Source: G963665595 sp963665595 (lineage in GTDB: Bacteria > Actinomycetota > Coriobacteriia > Coriobacteriales > CADBOM01). Taken from it: a stretch of DNA of 64,000 bases. The notes beneath the pieces are model-generated. The model searched no databases and was not told where the DNA came from. It saw nothing but the letters and a program-made list of their open reading frames with translations. The position numbers were made by a program, and so were the translations under genes. This document shows positions 1 through 6,805 of the stretch, piece after piece. Each line of letters starts with the position of its first letter. The first letter of the stretch is position 1. The DNA lies in NCBI GenBank assembly GCA_963665595.2, contig CAXXJK010000004.1, forward strand, positions 372,001 to 436,000, in the 5' to 3' direction.

Positions 1-69
1 TCAAACGGGACGTAAAAAGCCCCGAAATCCGTCAAGATTATCCTTACCCACTTTGAGAGGGACTCTTCC

Positions 70-1383
70 ATGGATACTTCGTCAAAACCGACCACCACGA
101 GTTCCAAACGAGCACGAAACTACTACCCATGGCTCATAGTGATAGGCTGCTGCTGTATGCAGATAGGCGGCATAGGAATATTCCTTGATAGCTGCGGTGT
201 CTTCTACGTACCGGCTGCAGCAGGTCTGGGCATTTCAGTGGGCACGTACAGTCAATATCTTTCTTTTTCGTTTCTCGGAACCATCCCTGCCGCCTTTCTG
301 GCCAGCTATCTCATGAATAAAGTTGATATACGTATTCTCATAGGAGTAAATGTAACACTCTGCAGTCTTCTCCTGATATTCATGGGGTACTATCCTTCAA
401 CACTCGTACGCAATATTGCAGGATTCACGACCGGTTTCAGCGGTGGTTTCTTTTTTATGATCATGACACCTGTTCTCATCAACAACTGGTTTATAAAAAG
501 AAAAGGTCTCGCCATAGGTATTGCCATGGCAAGTTCAGGTATCGGCGCTGCCATCTTATCCCCCCTTATTACGCTCCTCATAGCAGCTGTTGGCTGGCAG
601 CTTGCCTATGTGTACACCGGCTTGTTTGTAATGGTTTTGATACTCCCCTGGGATATATTTGTCTTCCGCCTGAGGCCAGAAGATATCGGGCTCAAACCTT
701 TCGGCTGGGAAGAGTCTTGCACCTTCGAGCAGACTTCGGATCATCTTGATCGGTCAGGCGTGCCCTATTCACGCGCCATCCGAACGTTTTCGTTTATATG
801 TGTCTGTCTGTTCGTAGGATGTATCGCCATGTTTTCCGGGTATAATTCCTACCTCAATGCCTTTGGGCAGAGTCTTGGCTATACCGCCTTGATTAGCTCC
901 ACGTTTCTGGTGGCAGTGTCTTTGGGCTCGATCGTAGAGAAAATTCTCATGGGATTTCTCTACGACTACATCGGGATTTATAAGATTATCTGGATAAACT
1001 GCGCTCTGTTAATAACCGGCTTGTTCCTTCTTGGTACTCAAACTAACCTTGTAATGCTCTATATAGGCGCAGCCTTGTTTGGTATACAGAATTCTCTGGT
1101 TGCAGTGCAGACGCCGCTGCTTATACGGGAGTTATTTGGAAATCGTGATTACTCTCGTCTCGTTCCCCTGACACGAATAGGCATCGGGGCGTTAGGGATG
1201 ACCGGCCCGTTACTGGTGGCCGGCATCTATAACGCCACAGGAACATATAGTGTTGTCTGGCTCACCAGCATCGCCATCGTTATCGTGGCGCTCTGCTTTG
1301 CCATGGCCGCTCGTCGAGGGAAAAAGCACTATGCTCAACTCTGGGAGACAACAGACGGGGCAGAAAAACAGACGGATCGCTGA
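70..1383 (+). CDS. MFS transporter, oxalate/formate-antiporter-like (paralogue 1)
   Basis: A 437-residue integral membrane protein with about 12 hydrophobic segments. It starts with a short charged cytoplasmic tail (Lys/Arg/Ser rich to about residue 17), and a polar loop near residues 210-235 separates the two six-helix halves. The family (OFA-like MFS) carries small organic acids by symport or antiport. The ATG is preceded by a GAGAGGGA ribosome site. It is strikingly similar to the carrier at 11317-12624: both share GVFYVPA, DVRILIGVN, INNWF.KRKGLA, GLKPFGWEE and LLIR.LFG.RDYS. The two therefore look like products of duplication. It converges on the aldehyde dehydrogenase/decarboxylase block, so a role in moving an aromatic acid or its product is an inference from context. 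The family assignment is firm and the substrate unknown. Confidence 0.85.
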   Translation: MDTSSKPTTTSSKRARNYYPWLIVIGCCCMQIGGIGIFLDSCGVFYVPAAAGLGISVGTYSQYLSFSFLGTIPAAFLASYLMNKVDIRILIGVNVTLCSLLLIFMGYYPSTLVRNIAGFTTGFSGGFFFMIMTPVLINNWFIKRKGLAIGIAMASSGIGAAILSPLITLLIAAVGWQLAYVYTGLFVMVLILPWDIFVFRLRPEDIGLKPFGWEESCTFEQTSDHLDRSGVPYSRAIRTFSFICVCLFVGCIAMFSGYNSYLNAFGQSLGYTALISSTFLVAVSLGSIVEKILMGFLYDYIGIYKIIWINCALLITGLFLLGTQTNLVMLYIGAALFGIQNSLVAVQTPLLIRELFGNRDYSRLVPLTRIGIGALGMTGPLLVAGIYNATGTYSVVWLTSIAIVIVALCFAMAARRGKKHYAQLWETTDGAEKQTDR

Positions 1384-1459
1384 CGATCAGTCTCTGTGTT
1401 GTACGATAAATCTTTTGCCCCGTCAGGTATCTCTGCTCTCCTGCAAGATACGTCAACAA

Positions 1460-2902
1460 TCAGAATGCATACCTTCGTTCTTTATATTGAAAGGTAATCC
1501 ACTTTTTCTCGGTAAATTCATCCACAGAAAAGCCTACGCCCTCCCGGCCGACGCCGCTGTTCTTGATGCCGCCGAAGGGAGCTAGCTGAGACCCCATGGC
1601 CGATGAGTCATTTACGTGCACCATACCCGCTTCCATCTTCGGCGCCAGGCTCATCGCCTTTGACAGGTCGTTTGTGAGCAAGGCAGAAGATAGACCATAG
1701 TTGTTATCATTACAAAGGCTGAGCGCTTCTTTCTCATCCCGTGCGCAGACGATGCTCGTCATCGGGCCAAAGCTTTCTTCATAAAAGACATCCATCTCAG
1801 GGGTCACATCCGCCAAAAGAGTGGGCTGATAGAACGCTCCTTGGTGAGTCCCCCCGGTGAGGAGACGCGCGCCTTTTGACAGGGCGTCTTCTATCTGTCT
1901 GTCCAATACATCGCAGTGTTGTTTTCGGATAAGAGGACCGATAATGGTGTCAGGGCTATGAGGATCGCCCACCGCAAGAGACTGTGCTCGCGCGGTCATT
2001 TCTGTGCAGAATGCTTCGTAGCTATCCCGCTCAACAATGAGTCGACTCGTACACATGCATATCTGACCTTGATGAAAGTAAGCGCCATAGGCTGCTATAT
2101 GCGCTGCCTTCTTCACATCAAAATCTTTGAGAAGAATAAGAGGATTCTTTCCCCCCAATTCAAGTGTATAACGCTTGAATTTTGCAGCCGCCTTGACCGC
2201 GATATCGCGACCAACAGCCGTCGAGCCCGTAAACGCTATCATCTTCACTCGATCATCTTCTACCAGAGCAGTCCCTACCACCGAACCCGGTCCGGGAATT
2301 ACGCTGAGGACCCCTTTGGGCAATCCGGCCGCCTCAAGACTCTGCGCAATAAGGAGCCCTGAGACCGGCGTGTCTGAGGCCGGTTTCAAAATGAACGTAT
2401 TGCCTGATGCGAGTGCATAGGCAAGCTTATTGAGAGCGAGCATGATAGGATTATTGAAAGGAGCGATGCCGCCTACAACCCCAAGCGGCTGTCTGACGAA
2501 AGTGGAGAACTGCCCGGATAATTCCGGCTGCAAGACACCTCCGTTGACTCTTCGACACTCGCCAGCAGCAGCGCGCAAAACATGAGACGCACCCGCAATC
2601 TCCCCCACCGCCTTGATATATACCGAGCCACTCTCTTCTATCAGACAGTTAGTGTATTCTTTCAGATGTTCTTCAAAGTAATCAGCTGCTCTGAGAAGTA
2701 TCTTTTCCTTCTCTGCGGCGGGCGTTTCGGCCCATTTTTCACGGGCAGCATAAGCCGCCGCCAGCGCAGCTTCAACCTCATCTGGACCAGCGGTGTGTAC
2801 TCGTGCAAAAACGCTCTCATCAGCAGGATTTATATCTTCGACGATTTCACCACTGGAAGTCGAAACCCATTCTCCGCCAATATATAGTTGATACTCTTTC
2901 AT
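1460..2902 (-). CDS. NAD(P)-dependent aldehyde dehydrogenase (aromatic-aldehyde type likely)
   Basis: A 480-residue aldehyde dehydrogenase of normal length. The catalytic Cys is C282 in GQICMC, the general base Glu is E248 in LELGGKNP, and the oxyanion Asn is about N150 in PFNNP. The Rossmann GSTAVGR motif is at about 226-232. The family oxidises aldehydes to acids with NAD(P)+, via a thioester, in the cytoplasm. The ATG at 2902 is preferred over an upstream in-frame start because AGGAGG lies just before it and the protein then begins with the usual family N-terminus. It is the last gene of the decarboxylase block, 70 bases after ubiX. Proximity suggests it makes the hydroxybenzoate substrate of the UbiD enzyme from a benzaldehyde, as vanillin dehydrogenase does. 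This is inferred, and other aldehydes are possible. Confidence 0.9.
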   Translation of the reverse strand: MKEYQLYIGGEWVSTSSGEIVEDINPADESVFARVHTAGPDEVEAALAAAYAAREKWAETPAAEKEKILLRAADYFEEHLKEYTNCLIEESGSVYIKAVGEIAGASHVLRAAAGECRRVNGGVLQPELSGQFSTFVRQPLGVVGGIAPFNNPIMLALNKLAYALASGNTFILKPASDTPVSGLLIAQSLEAAGLPKGVLSVIPGPGSVVGTALVEDDRVKMIAFTGSTAVGRDIAVKAAAKFKRYTLELGGKNPLILLKDFDVKKAAHIAAYGAYFHQGQICMCTSRLIVERDSYEAFCTEMTARAQSLAVGDPHSPDTIIGPLIRKQHCDVLDRQIEDALSKGARLLTGGTHQGAFYQPTLLADVTPEMDVFYEESFGPMTSIVCARDEKEALSLCNDNNYGLSSALLTNDLSKAMSLAPKMEAGMVHVNDSSAMGSQLAPFGGIKNSGVGREGVGFSVDEFTEKKWITFQYKERRYAF

Positions 2903-2972
2903 TGAAAATCCTCCTCGCGTCTCTGCTGAACACCTATAAACATGATGCACCATCTTCCTCGGCTATTAGTTC

Positions 2973-3533
2973 TCACAAGTCCTCTCCCCACCGTTTGCCA
3001 TAACTGCTTTCTATGCCCAATTGGTCAAGCATACGAGCAACGGTTTGTTCTATTACCTCTTCTAGAGTCTGCGGTCTCAGGTAAAACGAGGGAACCGGAG
3101 GCATAATGACTACGCCGAGACGACTCAAGTCGAGCATGTTTTCAAGCGGTATAGGCGATAACGGCGTCTCCCTCACCACAAGAATCAGACGACGCCTCTC
3201 CTTTATTGTCACATCGGCCGCACGAGTAATCAGATTATCCGCATACCCGCAGCGTATCCCTGAAAGAGTTTTCATCGAGCAGGGCACGACGATCATGCCA
3301 TCAAAGCGAGCACTACCACTTGCGGCAGGACAAAACATATCATCGTAATTGTAGCTTCGATATGCCAGAGACGCTACATCCCGATACCGATATGCTGTTT
3401 CGTGCTCCAAGGTGGCGAGCCCCCATTGAGAGACGATCAGATGTGTCTCAACCTCGCAGGCACGCAAAGCCTCAAGTAGTCGAATGCCATAGATTGCACC
3501 GCTAGCACCGGTTATCGCAACGATGAGTTTCAA
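2973..3533 (-). CDS. ubiX: UbiX-family flavin prenyltransferase (LpdB/VdcB type)
   Basis: A 186-residue flavoprotein with the N-terminal FMN-binding TGASGAIYG signature and the C-terminal VIMPPVPSFY segment found in UbiX/Pad1. The family transfers a dimethylallyl group to FMN to make prenylated FMN, the cofactor of UbiD decarboxylases. Encoded start is TTG at 3533, overlapping the stop of the LpdD-like gene by four bases, so it is probably translationally coupled. It lies in one operon with its presumed client, the UbiD-family decarboxylase at 4276-5691, and the small VdcD- and LpdD-like partners. That gene set is the hallmark of non-oxidative hydroxyarylic-acid decarboxylases (vdcBCD, lpdBCD). 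No anomalies are seen. Confidence 0.93.
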   Translation of the reverse strand: MKLIVAITGASGAIYGIRLLEALRACEVETHLIVSQWGLATLEHETAYRYRDVASLAYRSYNYDDMFCPAASGSARFDGMIVVPCSMKTLSGIRCGYADNLITRAADVTIKERRRLILVVRETPLSPIPLENMLDLSRLGVVIMPPVPSFYLRPQTLEEVIEQTVARMLDQLGIESSYGKRWGEDL

Positions 3534-4009
3534 TGTGTCTCTCTCCTTTGTTGCAATTCTCCGCTTTCAAATGCCTGAAGTACTGCATCGACGAGTTGTC
3601 TACAGTGTGCTTGTATCTCTTGTATTTCGTCCGCTTTGGCATCCTCTATATGAATGCCCGCGACGATTACCGCAGGAATTCCGAGATCACGGGTAAGTGT
3701 TTCAGACATCTCCTGGGCTACGATATGATCCTTATGAGCAGAGCGAGGAATAACATAGCTATCGCAGCTCTGCCTATTATCTTCTTCAAGGCTCGGCCGC
3801 GGAACGCTCATAGACATGGCCCCTACGTGCGACCGCTCTTTGTCAGAAGCAAATCCCACGAGGCCATCGTGTGTAAGCACGATAAGAAGTTCCACGAAAC
3901 AACGGCCTTCGCCAATTTCAAAGTGCAGGCTGTCATACGAAGCGAGGGAGGGAGATATGGTTTCTTGAGCGAGAGCTTCTTCACCATCGCGGCAGTTGCC
4001 CCTCATCAT
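3530..4009 (-). CDS. LpdD-like prenylated-flavin chaperone / decarboxylase accessory protein
   Basis: A 159-residue soluble protein. From about residue 25 it matches my recollection of the LpdD family: a beta-rich start, GAMSMSVPRPSL, and a GIPAVIVAGIHIEDAK segment followed by a helix. LpdD is the third component of gallate decarboxylase loci and is annotated as a prFMN chaperone or accessory protein. The gene abuts the upstream VdcD-like stop and overlaps the ubiX start, so all are cotranslated. Met codons 1 and 2 are adjacent and the first 20 residues look weakly conserved, so the true start could be slightly downstream. Having both an LpdD-like and a VdcD-like protein in one locus is uncommon in the characterised examples I know. 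The family call is by pattern, not by a search. Confidence 0.7.
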   Translation of the reverse strand: MMRGNCRDGEEALAQETISPSLASYDSLHFEIGEGRCFVELLIVLTHDGLVGFASDKERSHVGAMSMSVPRPSLEEDNRQSCDSYVIPRSAHKDHIVAQEMSETLTRDLGIPAVIVAGIHIEDAKADEIQEIQAHCRQLVDAVLQAFESGELQQRRETH

Positions 4010-4264
4010 CTATCGACCCGTCAAAGGATTTTTCTTTGTGGTCTGATACTCGCTTTGAGCAATTATCTTAGTTCCCTCGATATCATCCCTGCCATCGAGT
4101 TGGCCCCATGGGTCACGTTGCGCGATATCCGTGATGTAATCTGGCTCGGTGTTACGCCATACATAATGACAATGGGTGCAAAAGTATAGTTTCCAAGCGC
4201 CGCTACCATCAGGAGCCTCGGCGATCTGCGAGGCAGTTTCTTGTAAGCATCGTAAACACTGCAT
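4010..4264 (-). CDS. VdcD-like small zinc-ribbon subunit of hydroxyarylic acid decarboxylase
   Basis: An 84-residue protein with two CxxC knuckles (CLRC at 3-6 and CTHC at about 32-35) followed by HYVWRNTEP, which closely mirrors the CQHC-YTWRDTEP core of the VdcD/EdcD subunit of 4-hydroxybenzoate/vanillate decarboxylases. The role of this subunit is not settled. It is a small metal-binding partner of the UbiD-type catalytic protein. The ATG follows a GGGAGGAAAC ribosome site, 11 bases after the UbiD-family stop, and the stop codon directly abuts the LpdD-like gene. Its presence argues that the UbiD-family neighbour acts on a phenolic acid rather than in ubiquinone synthesis. Confidence 0.82.
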   Translation of the reverse strand: MQCLRCLQETASQIAEAPDGSGAWKLYFCTHCHYVWRNTEPDYITDIAQRDPWGQLDGRDDIEGTKIIAQSEYQTTKKNPLTGR

Positions 4265-4275
4265 AGTTTCCTCCC

Positions 4276-5691
4276 CTATAGGCTATTCTGCAGGTCGGAG
4301 ATAATTTTTTTCCATTCATCAAAGCGTGCATTCGGTGTAACCACCTTATGAGGCTTGAGATGATCGGGGGCAACGGGAGTCGTCGCATCGATTATCATCT
4401 TGCGGTCCAATCCATCTGCCGCGCTACAAGGCAAAAGGGAGTTGCCAGGAACCGCATTAATAAAGCTGATGTCACACTGCCTGACGCGAGTAGAGAGAGC
4501 CCACATGACTTGTTCCAAATTAAAGGGATCAACAAAGTCATCTACCATGATGATATTACGAGCAAAAAAACTTCCGTGAGGTGTCGACGCAAGACGACAG
4601 GCGATGATCTTTGCCTCCCCCGGCATCTTCTGTTTTGTCGCTGCTATGATGGTAGAGCCGTGTTGATACATCGCATTCACCGCAGCCAGATGAGGAAAAT
4701 CTCGCTTTACCTGCTTATACATGGATAAAGACGTATTGATAGCGAGTAGAGTATCTGCTTCAGTCCAAGGAAATCCTATGTACAGACTCTCAAAAATAGG
4801 ATCACGGCGGTGAGTTACCTTGTTGATCTTTATCTCTAATTTGTATCCACATCCTGAATAGGTGCCGGGAAATTCCCCGAAGGGGCCTTCAAACACTCGT
4901 CGCCGCGGCATAATCTCACCCTCAAGAACATATTCGCAATGTGCCGGAATAGGAAGATTGCCACACGAAGAATGAGTCAGCTCATAGGTAAATCCGCCCA
5001 TTGCCGAAGCATAATGATACTCTGACTCATGATATCCGATAGGGGTACTTGCGATAAAGGAGAACAGAGGGTCGTTGCCGATGCAGATAGCTACTGGTAG
5101 CGGTATATTCTCCCGCTCCGCCTGTGCCACATGTTCGCCTGCATCGTGGTTGCGCCCGAGTTGCATGGCAATAGTATCAGGCCCCTGCACCATCAATCTA
5201 TACACTCCCACATTGACGGCATCAAAATCATTAGGGGCATAAGGTTCTGCGGTCACAACGCAGGCCTTACTCAGATAGCAGCCTCCGTCCAATTCGTTGA
5301 TACGATAGAGAGGCATGATTTCGTAGAGATTGATATCCTTGTCGATGGAAATCTCCTGACAGGGGGCATCAGGTATATAGGCAACCTCCCCCGGATAGTT
5401 CTCCCACAAATCGCAGATTGCAAAAAACTGATCTCTGACCGTAGTTTCTTTGGGAAGTTCAAAAGAGAGCGCATGATTGGCCCATGACCCCTGCACTCCC
5501 ACCACCAGTCGTTTACCTCGATAACCCGCAATATTATCAAACATGACGGCAGGCCCTGAATGACCCATATCTGAAATGACATGGCTGATGCATCCAATAT
5601 CGGGAAACGGTTGTACCAGTTCTGAGTAGCGGACCAGTTGCTTTTCCTCTTCAAGTTTAGCAAGAAAACCTCGCAGATCTTTATACGCCAT
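4276..5691 (-). CDS. UbiD-family prFMN-dependent hydroxyarylic acid decarboxylase (VdcC/LpdC type)
   Basis: A 471-residue decarboxylase of usual length. The prFMN-binding N-x-G-x-Y-R signature is at 160-165 (Arg165). The EGPFGEFPG signature is at 268-276, with E268 and E273 five residues apart as in the Glu-Arg-Glu triad of Fdc1/UbiD. The family reversibly decarboxylates aromatic or alpha,beta-unsaturated acids using prenylated FMN, in the cytoplasm. A strong GAGGAGAGGAA ribosome site precedes the ATG. The following genes encode VdcD-like, LpdD-like and UbiX partners, so the likely substrate is a hydroxylated benzoate (4-hydroxybenzoate, vanillate, protocatechuate or gallate classes). The exact acid cannot be read from sequence. 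The downstream aldehyde dehydrogenase and upstream molybdoenzyme suggest that decarboxylation links aldehyde/acid oxidation to ring (de)hydroxylation. Confidence 0.9.
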   Translation of the reverse strand: MAYKDLRGFLAKLEEEKQLVRYSELVQPFPDIGCISHVISDMGHSGPAVMFDNIAGYRGKRLVVGVQGSWANHALSFELPKETTVRDQFFAICDLWENYPGEVAYIPDAPCQEISIDKDINLYEIMPLYRINELDGGCYLSKACVVTAEPYAPNDFDAVNVGVYRLMVQGPDTIAMQLGRNHDAGEHVAQAERENIPLPVAICIGNDPLFSFIASTPIGYHESEYHYASAMGGFTYELTHSSCGNLPIPAHCEYVLEGEIMPRRRVFEGPFGEFPGTYSGCGYKLEIKINKVTHRRDPIFESLYIGFPWTEADTLLAINTSLSMYKQVKRDFPHLAAVNAMYQHGSTIIAATKQKMPGEAKIIACRLASTPHGSFFARNIIMVDDFVDPFNLEQVMWALSTRVRQCDISFINAVPGNSLLPCSAADGLDRKMIIDATTPVAPDHLKPHKVVTPNARFDEWKKIISDLQNSL

Positions 5692-5777
5692 TTCCTCTCC
5701 TCTTTTCTGGTTAACCTCAATGACTCCCGCTCTGGCCTTTCGCTCTCCTTACCGTTTTATGAACCGATTACACAAAT

Positions 5778-5814
5778 AGTTTGCTCCCTGCCTTGTGATG
5801 ACAGAGAGCAAACT
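5778..5814 (-). terminator. Hairpin between zinc-ribbon gene and decarboxylase gene
   Basis: A perfect 9-bp inverted repeat, AGTTTGCTC at 5778-5786 and GAGCAAACT at 5806-5814, with a 19-base loop. It lies in the 139-base gap after the small zinc-ribbon gene and before the UbiD-family gene. There is no clear U-run, so it may be a weak terminator, an attenuator or an mRNA-stability element that separates the molybdoenzyme part from the decarboxylase part of the block. Confidence 0.4.
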
Positions 5815-5830
5815 TTGATGTGTTGTCCCG

Positions 5831-6052
5831 TTAGTTTGCGCGCGGGGGCGTGGGTGCCTGAGGTGCCCGAGGCGCCTGAGGCGCTGCTGCTCGAGAAGCA
5901 CCGGGAGGTGGTGCAGAAGGTATCCCCGGCATGCCTTGAGCTTTCGGAAGTTCAGCTCCGCAACTGGTGCACACTTCAGCTCCAGCCTCGTTTTCAACAC
6001 CGCACTTCTTACAGGTAGGTGCTACGCTTAAATCAGCAGGTCTAAAACACAT
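5831..6052 (-). CDS. Small zinc-ribbon protein with Pro/Ala-rich tail
   Basis: A 73-residue protein. Residues 14-33 form a classic zinc ribbon (CKKCG, then CTSCG 14 residues later). Residues 38-73 are a low-complexity tail rich in Pro and Ala with several Arg. The function is unknown. Such ribbons usually bind zinc and mediate protein or nucleic-acid contacts. It sits between a second Cys-rich small protein and the decarboxylase operon, on the same strand, and may be part of the same transcript. The tail makes it look like a flexible adaptor. It is probably a real gene, because the two CxxC pairs are well formed and it fills the gap on the coding strand. Confidence 0.6.
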   Translation of the reverse strand: MCFRPADLSVAPTCKKCGVENEAGAEVCTSCGAELPKAQGMPGIPSAPPPGASRAAAPQAPRAPQAPTPPRAN

Positions 6053-6094
6053 GACAATCCTTTCTAGAACTTTTTCATTTCTCTGAAGACAACA

Positions 6095-6361
6095 CTACCG
6101 CTGCATCTTCTTTTCAAGACCAGGAGCAGGCTCACCTTGCAAGATGCCGCCTTGCGCCCAATCAGCCCAGAGGCCGCCGTCGCCTTGAGCCAGATACCCA
6201 TCGATCCAGATTCTCTGGTCGTAGAATTTTCCGCGTACCCCATAGGTCTCGCAGCCACATTCCGGGCATTTCTTGCCAGCCAACATCCACGCAGACTTGA
6301 CGACTATCGCCTTGCAGTCATCACATACGTAGGTATCAATTCCAAACTTCATTTCGGCCAT
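6095..6361 (-). CDS. Small two-CxxC metal-binding protein of molybdoenzyme locus
   Basis: An 88-residue protein with CDDC at about residues 12-15 and CPEC plus a further C at about 29-34, which is consistent with a rubredoxin/zinc-ribbon knuckle, followed by a Trp- and Gly-rich C-terminal half. I do not recognise the family. The ATG at 6361 is chosen over an upstream in-frame codon because AAAGGAG lies nine bases before it. It is encoded 102 bases after the Fe-S subunit of the molybdoenzyme and 42 bases before the Pro-rich zinc-ribbon gene. It could be an electron carrier (rubredoxin-like, one Fe bound by four Cys) or a maturation factor for the molybdoenzyme. Both are inference. Confidence 0.65.
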   Translation of the reverse strand: MAEMKFGIDTYVCDDCKAIVVKSAWMLAGKKCPECGCETYGVRGKFYDQRIWIDGYLAQGDGGLWADWAQGGILQGEPAPGLEKKMQR

Positions 6362-6463
6362 TTGAAATAACTCCTTTCCACTTGTCCGCATTTCACCCTA
6401 TTCATGGTGAAGAGCAACTATTCTCAATACGCGGTGCTCTTTGATTGAGCAATCCTCTTATGA

Positions 6464-6805
6464 CTAGTGTTCCAGAGGAACAAACAGAACCTGACGGGTC
6501 TTCTCCTCAAGTTTCTCTTTAAGTTCTTCGACGGTTCCGTACTGCATAACACCGGTGTAGCAGTTATGGACACAGGAAGGGAGCTTACCCTTTGCGGTAC
6601 GGTCCGCGCAGAGATCGCACATATCGGTGGGAACAGGCACATAAGTAAGTTGCCATTTGTCCCCCTCAATCTTCCAAGGACCTACCTCAAATACCTTGAT
6701 GCCCCATTTTCCCTCAGGAATATCGTGCTCTTCCTTGCAAGAGACCTCGCAGGTGTGACAGTTTGAACAAAACTCGTAGTCGATCAGAATTCCTTTGCGT
6801 GACAT
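6464..6805 (-). CDS. 8-Cys [4Fe-4S] ferredoxin subunit of molybdoenzyme (copy 1)
   Basis: A 113-residue Fe-S protein with a first motif CSNCHTCEVSC (CxxCxxCxxxC, residues 13-23) and a second set CDLC...C...C near residues 63-82, sufficient for two [4Fe-4S] clusters. It is much smaller than the usual four-cluster beta subunit of DMSO-reductase-family enzymes, but has the same N-terminal fold signature. Its start overlaps the stop of the molybdoenzyme gene by one base (TAATG), so the two are translationally coupled and surely partners. The expected role is passing electrons to or from the molybdenum subunit. It has a close paralogue at 14316-14657 with the same length and the same EEKTRQVLFVP.EH ending. 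Confidence 0.9.
   Translation of the reverse strand: MSRKGILIDYEFCSNCHTCEVSCKEEHDIPEGKWGIKVFEVGPWKIEGDKWQLTYVPVPTDMCDLCADRTAKGKLPSCVHNCYTGVMQYGTVEELKEKLEEKTRQVLFVPLEH

Noticed and set aside
1250..1585. 111-codon plus-strand frame overlapping the end of the first MFS gene
   Set aside because: Composition unlike a protein and no ribosome site. It lies across the convergent gap and the aldehyde dehydrogenase end.
3533..4189. 218-codon plus-strand open frame
   Set aside because: Lies entirely over the VdcD-like and LpdD-like genes, whose motifs are clear. It has no domain and no ribosome site.
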